In this document: positions 27,032 through 35,637 of the stretch, piece by piece
How positions within the stretch are numbered: the stretch's first letter is position 1
How the letters are laid out: each line of letters starts with the position of its first letter
NCBI RefSeq assembly: GCF_030688855.1
Contig: NZ_JAUYZK010000001.1
Span: 62,001 to 126,000 of the forward strand
Reading direction: 5' to 3'
DNA length: 64,000 bases
Source of the DNA: Helicobacter cappadocius
GTDB lineage: Bacteria > Campylobacterota > Campylobacteria > Campylobacterales > Helicobacteraceae
The notes under the pieces: model-generated
Seen by the model: the letters and a program-made list of their open reading frames with translations, nothing else
What the model was told of the DNA's origin: nothing
Databases searched by the model: none
Made by a program: the position numbers and the translations under genes

Positions 27032-28240
27032 ATGAAAAAAAATCAAAAAATAGACGAACTCTCTCTTGATAGACGCGATCTAATCAAAACATCTTCGATT
27101 TTATTTGGAGGGCTTTTATTAAGCGGAGGATTGGGAAATCCAGTTTATGGGAAAACAAACTCTGATGAAATATTCAAGCCTTCAAAAGACAATCCACTTA
27201 TTCTGACCTCGAATGAAAATTCATTAGGAATGTCAAAAAAAGCACATGAAGCTATTATCAAACGTCTTCCAAAGGCTTTTAGATACCTTCGATACTCATC
27301 ACACTCTCCGCGAATGCAACTAATGGATAAGATTGCAAACCAATTCAAGCTCACTCAAGACAATGTTACTTTAGGTAATGGTTCTTCAGAGACAATCCAA
27401 GCAGCTATTCAAGCCCTAATTATGGAACAGAAAAATAAAAATAATCCTGTTCAACTTGTAATACCTGAACTAACTTTTGAGTATGCAGAACTGTATGCAA
27501 AGCCTTTTGGAATTCCTATTGTCAAAATTCCCTTAGATTCAGAAATGGGCATAGATATCGATAAAATGAGACAAAATGTCCAAGCCTTCAAGGGAGTTTC
27601 GATTGTTTATATCTGTAACCCAAACAATCCTACAGGAAAGATTGTTCCATCTAAATATATTGACAAATGGATAAAAGAAGCCTCAACAAATCAAGTATTT
27701 TTTATTTTTGATGAAGCTTACGGAGAATATGTTGATGATAAAACATTTCAAAGTGCCATCAAGTGGGTAGTAGCAAAACAAGAAAATGTTCTTGTCACAA
27801 AGACTTTTTCAAAAATATATGCTCTAGCTGGATTGCGCATAGGCTATGGCATAGGAGCCCCCAAACTTATCAAAAAAATACGAGCTTTTGTAGAATTAGA
27901 CAATATCAACGCATTGGCTGCTGTAGCTGCAGAAGCCTCATTGGACGATAAAGAGTTTGCAAAAAAAAGCATTGAAGCTAATGCAATTTCACGCAAAATC
28001 TTAAGCGATACGCTTGATGAACTAAAAATAAAATATCTACCATCTCAAGCAAATTTTATGTTTTATCAAATAAAAGGTGATCTCAAAACTTTCCAAAAAC
28101 GAATGCAAGATAGGTATATTATGGTTGGCAGAGAATTCCCACCTTTTACGCAATGGAATCGCATATCTCTTGGCATTCCAGCAGAAATGAGAGCATTTAC
28201 AAATGAACTTAGAAATTTTGCCAAAAAAGGCTGGATTTAA
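27032..28240 (+). CDS. PLP-dependent aminotransferase (HisC-like) with Tat export signal
   Basis: The body is a fold-type I aminotransferase related to histidinol-phosphate aminotransferase: NENSLGMS near the start of the mature part, GNGSSETIQAA, CNPNNPTGKI near 197, DEAYGEY near 228, and the PLP-binding Lys in TKTFSKIYALAGLRIGYG near 255. The N-terminus carries a twin-arginine signal: DRRDLIK at residues 12-18, then a hydrophobic stretch SSILFGGLLLSGGLG. Cofactor-loaded export by Tat would fit a PLP enzyme. ATG 27032 has AAAGGA upstream. Periplasmic transamination is unusual and the substrate is unknown. No partner gene is adjacent except tyrA downstream. Confidence 0.85.
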   Translation: MKKNQKIDELSLDRRDLIKTSSILFGGLLLSGGLGNPVYGKTNSDEIFKPSKDNPLILTSNENSLGMSKKAHEAIIKRLPKAFRYLRYSSHSPRMQLMDKIANQFKLTQDNVTLGNGSSETIQAAIQALIMEQKNKNNPVQLVIPELTFEYAELYAKPFGIPIVKIPLDSEMGIDIDKMRQNVQAFKGVSIVYICNPNNPTGKIVPSKYIDKWIKEASTNQVFFIFDEAYGEYVDDKTFQSAIKWVVAKQENVLVTKTFSKIYALAGLRIGYGIGAPKLIKKIRAFVELDNINALAAVAAEASLDDKEFAKKSIEANAISRKILSDTLDELKIKYLPSQANFMFYQIKGDLKTFQKRMQDRYIMVGREFPPFTQWNRISLGIPAEMRAFTNELRNFAKKGWI

Positions 28241-28257
28241 TCATTTCAGATATAGGC

Positions 28258-28263
28258 TATAAT
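28258..28263 (+). promoter_or_regulatory. Probable -10 box for tyrA
   Basis: TATAAT in the context GGCTATAATTCC lies 27 bases before the tyrA ATG. Confidence 0.5.
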
Positions 28264-28290
28264 TCCTAATCAATTTTTTAAGGATAAAAA

Positions 28291-29118
28291 ATGCAGGCTG
28301 GAATTATTGGTTTGGGGTTGATTGGCGGTTCTATGGGATTAGCACTTCAAGAAACCAAGATGTTTAAAACCATCTTGGGTTATGACATCAACCCCTTGCA
28401 TAATCAACAAGCTTTATCGCTAGGTCTTGTTGATGAATGTGTAGAACTCAAAAATATTCAAGAATGTGATGTAATTTTTTTAGCTATTCCGCTAGATGGG
28501 ATAATCCCAACTCTTGAAACATTTGATAACATATCTCCATATACCACCATCATAGATTTAGGGGGAGCTAAAGAAAAAATCGCTTCATCTATTCCAAGTC
28601 GTATGCGAAAAAATTTTATCGGTGCCCATCCAATGAGTGGGACAGAATTTTTTGGTCCAAAAGCAGCTCTAAAAGATCTATTTAAAAATAAAATCATTAT
28701 TCTTACTGATATTGAAGATAGTGGTGAATTCCAAGTAGCTTATGCCAAAGAAATTTTTGTATCTATTGGAATGCGAATTATTAAAATGGGTTCTAAAGAA
28801 CACGATTGGCATATCGCACTTATAAGTCATTTGCCACACATCATCAGTTATGCTTTAGCAAATGCGGTGCTTTCCCAAGAAAATCCTCAAACTATACTTG
28901 CACTTATTGGTGGTGGATTCAAAGATATGAGTAGAATATCAAAAAGTTCCCCAATTATGTGGAAAGACATATTCAAACAAAACAAAGAAAATGTATTGAA
29001 ATCATTGGATATATTTGAAAAAGAAATACTGCTCGGAAAAAAACTTATGGAAGAAGAAAAATGGGAAGATCTCAAAGCGTGGATGGCAAAAGCCAATACG
29101 CTTCAAAACTTTATGTAG
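28291..29118 (+). CDS. tyrA: Prephenate dehydrogenase
   Basis: Converts prephenate to 4-hydroxyphenylpyruvate with NAD in tyrosine synthesis. The N-terminal Rossmann motif is GIIGLGLIGGSMGLAL. The substrate block GAHPMSGTEFFGPKAA near residues 111-126 contains the catalytic His. ISHLPHIISYALANAV near 179 is also diagnostic. Length 275 aa is the simple monofunctional form. It follows lon and the Tat aminotransferase; lon-tyrA proximity is shared with H. pylori. Confidence 0.94.
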   Translation: MQAGIIGLGLIGGSMGLALQETKMFKTILGYDINPLHNQQALSLGLVDECVELKNIQECDVIFLAIPLDGIIPTLETFDNISPYTTIIDLGGAKEKIASSIPSRMRKNFIGAHPMSGTEFFGPKAALKDLFKNKIIILTDIEDSGEFQVAYAKEIFVSIGMRIIKMGSKEHDWHIALISHLPHIISYALANAVLSQENPQTILALIGGGFKDMSRISKSSPIMWKDIFKQNKENVLKSLDIFEKEILLGKKLMEEEKWEDLKAWMAKANTLQNFM

Positions 29119-29133
29119 TCTTTGTTTTAAAAA

Positions 29134-29634
29134 TCAAGCAAAATTTGATTTAATTTGAGAAACCCAAGCATCAATACGACTTTCTGTCATATCATCTTGG
29201 TTGTCTTCATCAATAGCTAACCCGACAAATTTTCCGCCATCAACAGCTTTAGAGTCATCAAAAGTATAACCGTCTGTAGATGTTTGTCCAATCAGCTTAC
29301 CACCCTTTGCTTTATCATATAAATGATACAAGGCATCACAAAATGTGTCGCTATAAGTATCTTGATCACCAAGACCTACGAGTGCAACAGTTTTACCTGA
29401 AAAATCTGCTTCGTCCAAAGAACCGATAAAATCTTCCCAATCTGTTTGAAGATCACCACTGCCATAAGTTGAACTAGCCAAAATCAAATTATCAAACCCT
29501 AAGAGTTGATCTTTAGATGCTTTTGCAACATCAACTAATTCAGTATTTTCTTTACCGAGCTTACTAGCAATTTTCTCACAAACTGTCTGTGTATTGCCAC
29601 TATCACTTCCATAAAAGATTCCTACTTTTTTCAT
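29134..29634 (-). CDS. fldA: Flavodoxin
   Basis: Small FMN electron carrier, in Helicobacter the acceptor for pyruvate:ferredoxin oxidoreductase. The phosphate-binding loop is [15 protein letters not shown] near residues 9-23. The FMN-stacking loops are [16 protein letters not shown] near 54 and [17 protein letters not shown] near 87. Length 166 aa is that of long-chain flavodoxins and close to the H. pylori FldA. An AT-rich 7-bp inverted repeat overlapping the stop may act as a weak terminator between it and tyrA. Confidence 0.95.
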   Translation of the reverse strand: MKKVGIFYGSDSGNTQTVCEKIASKLGKENTELVDVAKASKDQLLGFDNLILASSTYGSGDLQTDWEDFIGSLDEADFSGKTVALVGLGDQDTYSDTFCDALYHLYDKAKGGKLIGQTSTDGYTFDDSKAVDGGKFVGLAIDEDNQDDMTESRIDAWVSQIKSNFA

Positions 29635-29697
29635 CTATTATCCTTTGAAATTTATTTTTAGATAGGCTATTATACTTAAAAAATTTATATAAAAAAG

Positions 29698-30276
29698 CTA
29701 ATTGAAACCTCTCTTGCTTATTTTTTTCAGCAAAATCCACACAATACCCAAAAGAATAAGAAAAATAATCGGCATCAAATAGGGTTTATCTGCAATGTAA
29801 GAAAAAATCTTTTTCACAAACTCACTAGCAAAAAACGAAACCATCCCTATCAAAAATGCCCATATGAGACATGCTATCGCATTCAAAATCAAAAATTGAC
29901 CCATCTTGTATTTACTCACACCAATAGCAATGGGAACAATTGTTTTAATTCCATAGATATATTTATTAAACAATATCAACCAAACTCCGTATTTTTTCAT
30001 CCATATATGGACAAGAGCAACTTTTCTGCGATGTTTGGCAAAATATTTAAGAATTTCATTTTTTTGATATCTGCCCAAAAATGCCAAAATACTACTTCCA
30101 AAGGTGTTGCCCAAAAAGGCTACAATAATAGATATTCCTATATCCATACTACCCAAAGAACTAAGTATTCCTGCGACAACAATACCCACATATCCACTAC
30201 CCATACAATAAACAAATAAAAGCAGATACCCCCAAGTCTGATAGGAATCTTGAAATGATTGAATCGTTTGTTGCAT
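29698..30276 (-). CDS. DedA-family membrane protein
   Basis: DedA proteins are inner-membrane transporters implicated in lipid-carrier or phospholipid flipping and membrane-potential homeostasis. The sequence has about five hydrophobic segments and the family core: FLGNTFGSSILAFLGRY near residue 53, and FNKYIYGIKTIVPIAIGVSKYKMGQFLILNAI near 103-134, with the conserved Arg/Lys and Gly-Pro-like positions. Length 192 aa is typical. It is preceded by the divergent flagellar rod gene and followed on the same strand by fldA, 63 bases away. Confidence 0.85.
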   Translation of the reverse strand: MQQTIQSFQDSYQTWGYLLLFVYCMGSGYVGIVVAGILSSLGSMDIGISIIVAFLGNTFGSSILAFLGRYQKNEILKYFAKHRRKVALVHIWMKKYGVWLILFNKYIYGIKTIVPIAIGVSKYKMGQFLILNAIACLIWAFLIGMVSFFASEFVKKIFSYIADKPYLMPIIFLILLGIVWILLKKISKRGFN

Positions 30277-30362
30277 TTGTCCTTCTTTTTTGTTTTTTAT
30301 TGATTTAAAAATAGCTTTATTCTATCTTTAAAATGATAACAAATATCATCTACAAAACAGAA

Positions 30363-30376
30363 GGAATGAAATTTGC
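30363..30376 (+). promoter_or_regulatory. Sigma-54 (RpoN) promoter for the flagellar rod gene
   Basis: The sequence GGAATGAAATTTGC has GG and GC separated by exactly ten bases, the invariant -24/-12 spacing. The flanking bases (GGAAT and TTTGCT) fit the Helicobacter RpoN consensus. It lies 37 bases before the ATG of the rod gene. Confidence 0.75.
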
Positions 30377-30412
30377 TACCACTGAAGCAACAAACAAAAT
30401 AAGGGTATCAAA

Positions 30413-31246
30413 ATGCAAAGTGGATATTATTCAGCTACTGGTGGCATGGTTACACAGTTCAATAGACTTGATATTATTTCAAACAATCTCGCCAACCTTA
30501 ATACCAATTCATTTAAACGTGATGATGTTGTTATCGGAGATTTTTTGAGGCTTTATCAAACCCATCAAGAAACCCTTCCACTAAAAAATCAAACTCGCGA
30601 GGCGGCAAAATATATCAATAGAAATCTCGATAGAGTACCTATTATTTCTGAAGAATATACCGATAAAAGCATCGGGGCTATGAGCAGGACAGAGAATCCG
30701 CTAGATTTTGCTCTCGATAAGGAAAACGCGTATTTTGCGGTTCAAACTCCAAATGGTGTTAGATACACGCGTGATGGTAGTTTTACTATTGGCACAGATG
30801 GAACACTTAGCACCAAAGAAGGCTATCAGGTTTTAAGTAGAGTAGGCTTAGATAACCAAGGAGGCATTCTAATTCCTCAGAGTATGGAAGTAGAAGCAGA
30901 TAAAAATGGAAACTTATACTTCAGAGACACTGCTAATGAAAATATAGCCGAACCTCTAGCGGCAGGATCGATTGCTATTGTTAGTTTTGCAAACCCAAAA
31001 TATCTAAAGAAAGTAGGAAAAAATCTCTATGAGTATCCAGAAAATAGACTCAATGAGAGAGAAAATCTCATCACTCCAAATGCACTCTATCAGCACTATG
31101 TTGAAAAAAGCAATGTAAATGCTGTGATAGAAATGAGTAATCTTATTGAAACTAATCGCTTAGTAGATATGTATTCAAAAGTCCTCAAAACACACATGGA
31201 TGACCTCAACACAGAAGCTATCAGCAAACTAGCTACAAGAGCATAA
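30413..31246 (+). CDS. flgF: Flagellar basal-body rod protein (FlgF/FlgG family)
   Basis: Part of the flagellar rod that connects the basal body to the hook. The N-terminus has the rod/hook family helix: YYSATGGMVTQFNRLDIISNNLANLNTNSFKRD, with the ANLNT..FKR core near residues 28-38. The C-terminus has the matching helix (VNAVIEMSNLIETNRLVDMYSKVLKTHMDDLN). The middle shows FAVQTPNGVRYTRDGSFTIGTDGTL. Length 277 aa. The start MQSGYYSATG differs from true FlgG and resembles the H. pylori second FlgG-like protein (HP1092 from memory), so FlgF is the likelier role. A sigma-54 promoter precedes it. Confidence 0.9.
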   Translation: MQSGYYSATGGMVTQFNRLDIISNNLANLNTNSFKRDDVVIGDFLRLYQTHQETLPLKNQTREAAKYINRNLDRVPIISEEYTDKSIGAMSRTENPLDFALDKENAYFAVQTPNGVRYTRDGSFTIGTDGTLSTKEGYQVLSRVGLDNQGGILIPQSMEVEADKNGNLYFRDTANENIAEPLAAGSIAIVSFANPKYLKKVGKNLYEYPENRLNERENLITPNALYQHYVEKSNVNAVIEMSNLIETNRLVDMYSKVLKTHMDDLNTEAISKLATRA

Positions 31247-31269
31247 GAAGAAAAACACAGATAAGTTTT

Positions 31270-31677
31270 CTATTCTTTAGGCAACTCTAAAAATCTCTGT
31301 AATATTTTACATGCAGCAATAGAGTCTAGCTTCCCGTTCTTTTGAGCTTGTATTTTAGATTTTCTTCGCATATGTGATATTTCTTCAAAAGCTTCAAGAG
31401 AAGAATAATCCTCATTGACAAAGACAATCTCTCCTGCAAATTCCACCAAAGTTATAAAATGTTTGATTCTACTTCTTGTATCTTCATAACCTGGAGTACC
31501 ACCACTTGGCAATCCCACTACGAGAGTTTTTATTCCTTTTTTTGTGAGAAAATCCCTAAGTTCTAAACTCGCTTGATTTCGATTTTTCCTTAAAATCGGA
31601 TCTAATGGCAAAACAATATTATTAAGACAAATAGCCAAACCTATTTTTTTAAGCCCCACATCACAACAAGCTATCAT
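31270..31677 (-). CDS. ruvX: RuvX/YqgF putative pre-16S rRNA nuclease / Holliday junction resolvase family
   Basis: YqgF-family nuclease involved in 16S rRNA 5' maturation and proposed as a Holliday junction resolvase. The RNase H-like fold begins IACCDVGLKKIGLAI (the first acidic residue Asp6). VVGLPSGGTPGYEDTRSRIKHF near 54-75 and VNEDYSSLEAFEEI near 87 carry the other family positions. The first motif has CDVG where DxG is usual, so the site seems intact. Length 135 aa is typical. It overlaps the dprA stop by four bases (ATGA). Confidence 0.88.
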   Translation of the reverse strand: MIACCDVGLKKIGLAICLNNIVLPLDPILRKNRNQASLELRDFLTKKGIKTLVVGLPSGGTPGYEDTRSRIKHFITLVEFAGEIVFVNEDYSSLEAFEEISHMRRKSKIQAQKNGKLDSIAACKILQRFLELPKE

Positions 31678-32468
31678 ATATTCACTCGCAACAATCCATT
31701 CTCTCTTATAAGTTTGCCTTCCAATTCATACTCTAAAACTCTCTCGCCATATTGCAAATAAGCCTCTTCAAATGTTGGCATATTTTTACAAAATAATAAA
31801 ATTTCATCATTTTGAGTATTGTTCACATTATCACCAAAAATCATTTTTATAAACCCATCAATATCATAAATTACCTGTGCTAAGGAGTTTTGCAATAAAT
31901 AATTCGTGCCTGAACTTTCATCAAGTCGTTGAGGAAAAACAAAGATGGGCTTGTTTAAATCTTTTGCGATTTTTGCACTCTGCATCGAACCACTAGCCAT
32001 ACTTGCCTCAGGAATGATCACAAAATCACTCAAAGCAATCACAAGCCTATTTCGTTCTATAAATGAATAATCTCTAGGCATATATTCTTTTTCATATTCA
32101 CTTAAAATAAGTCCTTGCTCAGCAATTTTATTAATAATAGCTGCATTGGCTGAAGGATAGATAATATCTATGCTTGAAGGAGAGATCATGATTGTATTAG
32201 GCAAGGCAGCATTTTGAGAAACAATATCTACGCCCAATGCTCCTCCGCTTACAACTACCGCCTTATTTTGAGAAATTTTTTTCGCGATAGTGAGGGTAAA
32301 ATTTTTCGTATAAGTGCTTGGACGACGCGTACCAACAATAGCAATTTTCAAAGCAGCATCAAGCAACTTTATATTGCCTGTATAATAAATATTTTTTGGA
32401 GTTTTTTTGAGCTTTTTAAAAGCTTCTGGCATAGAATCTAATGGCTTAAAGCTAAAGTTACTTTTCAT
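31674..32468 (-). CDS. dprA: DNA processing protein DprA
   Basis: Loads RecA on incoming single-stranded DNA during natural transformation. The Rossmann-like core is clear: IAIVGTRRPSTY near residue 44, VVSGGALGVDIVSQNAAL near 73, ERNRLVIALSDFVIIPEASMASGSMQSAKIA near 137-167, and FVFPQRLDESSGTNYLLQN near 177. Length 264 aa matches the short epsilon form, without the N-terminal SAM extension. ATG 32468 is preferred to TTG 32471. It overlaps the deacetylase-like gene by 11 bases. It would act downstream of the Cts-like uptake system at 57.8-64 kb if that is the competence machine. Confidence 0.93.
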   Translation of the reverse strand: MKSNFSFKPLDSMPEAFKKLKKTPKNIYYTGNIKLLDAALKIAIVGTRRPSTYTKNFTLTIAKKISQNKAVVVSGGALGVDIVSQNAALPNTIMISPSSIDIIYPSANAAIINKIAEQGLILSEYEKEYMPRDYSFIERNRLVIALSDFVIIPEASMASGSMQSAKIAKDLNKPIFVFPQRLDESSGTNYLLQNSLAQVIYDIDGFIKMIFGDNVNNTQNDEILLFCKNMPTFEEAYLQYGERVLEYELEGKLIRENGLLRVNI

Positions 32469-33423
32469 CAAAAAGCATCTTTTGAATATCTTTTATATAT
32501 ACAAGATCAACCTCTTGCAGAAGGTTTTGTTTTGAAATCTCTAAAGCTCTAAAAGTATTTTTATGTGGATGACAAATAGCAATAACATAACCATCTTTTT
32601 TAGCCTTTTTGATAGCCTTTTTTATTTGAATAACAATATCACTTACAGAGTCTTTATTGTCTAAAAAAATCTTTCTTGAAAGTAAAGGTCTTTTTATTTC
32701 TGCATAGATTTGAGGTGCTTTTGTCTGAATCGTGGTCCTAGAATCCAAAAAATCAATGTCATATTTTCGTAAAATGTCTATTAGATTTTTCATATCTTCA
32801 TAACTTGCTGTAAATTTGCTTCCTGTGTGATTATTAATAAATTGCAATTTAGGAAAATCGTGCTTAATTTGCTTAATATATTCCTCTATATGCGATTTTT
32901 TTTCTCCAACTTTTATCCATCTATGCGGACTTTGATAAAAATGCAATGCCTCTAAAGGCAAATGCACCATATAAAATGTCTCTTTACTTGCCATTTTGGG
33001 CGTTAGCTTATTGTCCAGATTGTAAGGGAAAAATGAAGGAGTAATTTTCAGTCCTAGATGATGAAGAGATTGCAATTGTGAAGGATATGCCATGTCATCC
33101 ATAATAATAGCCATCTTGGGTTTTTTTGTAGATACGGGGAGAATAAAATCTTGAGTTTTTTTAGAAATCTCTAGGGTATTGCTTGGAGTAGATTTTTGAA
33201 AATCTACTTGCTTGTCATCTATAAAGTTTTCTCCAAAATCTCTATTATTTAAAAAATCAGGATTATCATATGAGGAAAAACTTGAAGTTGTATTAGGTGT
33301 TTTTTGGATACCCTCTTTAGCCAAAATCAAGTTATGAAAACTATTTTTATAGGCTAAATATCCACTCAAACAACCTAAAATACCCAAAAAAACCACTAGA
33401 ACTAAAACAAACTTTTTTTTCAT
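32458..33423 (-). CDS. Divergent polysaccharide deacetylase family protein (YibQ-like)
   Basis: A membrane-anchored (about residues 5-25) periplasmic protein. Its C-terminal 200 residues match the divergent polysaccharide deacetylase fold: KMAIIMDDMAYPS near 127, then MVHLPLEA, INNHTGSKFTA, IDFLDSRTTIQTKA and GYVIAICHPHKNT. The acidic-acidic start and the NNH and HPH blocks are typical metal-site positions. The substrate is unknown; related proteins are often encoded near peptidoglycan-processing genes. ATG 33423 follows the minE stop directly (TGATG); a GTG one codon upstream overlaps it. It sits between minE and dprA, which I recall as adjacent in H. pylori. Confidence 0.85.
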   Translation of the reverse strand: MKKKFVLVLVVFLGILGCLSGYLAYKNSFHNLILAKEGIQKTPNTTSSFSSYDNPDFLNNRDFGENFIDDKQVDFQKSTPSNTLEISKKTQDFILPVSTKKPKMAIIMDDMAYPSQLQSLHHLGLKITPSFFPYNLDNKLTPKMASKETFYMVHLPLEALHFYQSPHRWIKVGEKKSHIEEYIKQIKHDFPKLQFINNHTGSKFTASYEDMKNLIDILRKYDIDFLDSRTTIQTKAPQIYAEIKRPLLSRKIFLDNKDSVSDIVIQIKKAIKKAKKDGYVIAICHPHKNTFRALEISKQNLLQEVDLVYIKDIQKMLFDEK

Positions 33424-33656
33424 CACTTACCTAAAAGAATCTCTACCTCTAGTGTATCAATGTTCTGGTTAGAATCAGCTCTAATATCAATCTTTGAAGC
33501 TTTGGTATATTTCTGTACAACTTCTAGAATTTCGCGTTTCATATCGTCCATATATGGGAGTTTTACGCTACGTTCATGTGCTAAAACAATCTTAAGCCTA
33601 TCTCTAGCAGTTCTTGCACTTCCATCATTTCCAAACCATTTTGCAATCAAACTCAT
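33423..33656 (-). CDS. minE: Cell division topological specificity factor MinE
   Basis: Partner of MinD: drives the pole-to-pole oscillation that keeps the division inhibitor away from midcell. The N-terminal MSLIAKWFG is the membrane-targeting sequence. [14 protein letters not shown] near residues 17-30 is the MinD-contact helix. The C-terminal beta half ends in LEVEILLGK. Length 77 aa is typical. It overlaps the minD stop by four bases (ATGA). No minC is in the window. Confidence 0.96.
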   Translation of the reverse strand: MSLIAKWFGNDGSARTARDRLKIVLAHERSVKLPYMDDMKREILEVVQKYTKASKIDIRADSNQNIDTLEVEILLGK

Positions 33657-34459
33657 TGAAATAACCTCTTAAATACACCAACAAAGCCACTTTGTGACTT
33701 AAATTCTGGAAATGCTACCTCGTTTCCCAATATTCGATTCACGATCCTCTTATACGCTTCTCCGCTTGGACTATTGGTATAAATCACAGGTTCTCCAGAG
33801 TTTGTAGCTGAGACAACCTTATTATCTTCAGGAACCAACCCAATAAGAGGAAGAGCAAGAATATTTAAAACATCTTCATTTGAAAGCATTTCACCTCTTT
33901 GCACTAATTCAGGCTTAAGACGATTAATAATAATATGTTTTTGAACCTCCGAGCCATTTTTAGCCTTATCAGATTTTGCATCAATGATTCCAATCACGCG
34001 ATCGCTATCTCTGACCGAACTTACTTCTGGAGTCACTATTACAAGAGCACGATCAGCCCAAAAAATAGAATGCTCAAAACCACTTTCAATACCCGCGGGA
34101 GAATCTAGCAAAACATAATCAAAATCCTTTTTTAAATCTTCAATTAGAATTTTGACTTTCTCTTTATTTAATATATCTTTATCTTTGCTTTGTGAAGCAG
34201 GAAGAAAATATAAACTTTTGCTTCTCTTATCATTTATGAGTGCTTGAGAGAGATTGCATTTACCTTCCATAACATCTACAACATCATAAACAATGCGATT
34301 TTCAAGCCCCAAAATCATGTCTAGATTTCGTAATCCAATATCAAAATCTACAGCAACTACTTTTTTGCCATTTTGTGCCAATCCTACGGCAATATTGGCA
34401 GTTGCTGTACTTTTTCCAACTCCACCCTTGCCAGAGGTTATAGTGATCACTTCGCCCAT
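33653..34459 (-). CDS. minD: Septum site-determining ATPase MinD
   Basis: Membrane-binding P-loop ATPase that oscillates with MinE. The deviant Walker A is [10 protein letters not shown] near residues 9-18. Switch sequences [14 protein letters not shown] and DSPAGIE are present. The C-terminal [10 protein letters not shown] forms the amphipathic membrane-targeting helix. ATG 34459 is chosen because AGG lies six bases upstream; the ATG two codons earlier abuts AAGG. Length 268 aa is typical. It starts nine bases after the ilvC stop. Confidence 0.97.
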   Translation of the reverse strand: MGEVITITSGKGGVGKSTATANIAVGLAQNGKKVVAVDFDIGLRNLDMILGLENRIVYDVVDVMEGKCNLSQALINDKRSKSLYFLPASQSKDKDILNKEKVKILIEDLKKDFDYVLLDSPAGIESGFEHSIFWADRALVIVTPEVSSVRDSDRVIGIIDAKSDKAKNGSEVQKHIIINRLKPELVQRGEMLSNEDVLNILALPLIGLVPEDNKVVSATNSGEPVIYTNSPSGEAYKRIVNRILGNEVAFPEFKSQSGFVGVFKRLFQ

Positions 34460-34467
34460 TGCCATCC

Positions 34468-35517
<1,050 letters not shown>

Positions 35518-35521
35518 TTAG

Positions 35522-35527
35522 ATTATA
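35522..35527 (-). promoter_or_regulatory. Probable -10 box for ilvC-min operon
   Basis: ATTATA on the plus strand reads TATAAT on the minus strand, 29 bases before the ilvC ATG. A nearby inverted repeat (AACTTATA, nine bases, TATAAGTT) lies just upstream. Confidence 0.45.
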
Positions 35528-35596
35528 TTTGAAGCAAACTTATAGTTACTTAATATAAGTTTTATTTTTTGGTGAATTAGCGAAAAACTGTTGTGT

Positions 35597-35602
35597 TATA
35601 AT
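35597..35602 (+). promoter_or_regulatory. Probable -10 box for ppc
   Basis: TATAAT in the context GTTATAATCAC lies 36 bases before the ppc ATG; TAGGGGA provides the ribosome-binding site. Confidence 0.5.
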
Positions 35603-35637
35603 CACAAATAAGAGATTTACACCAATCTAGGGGATTT

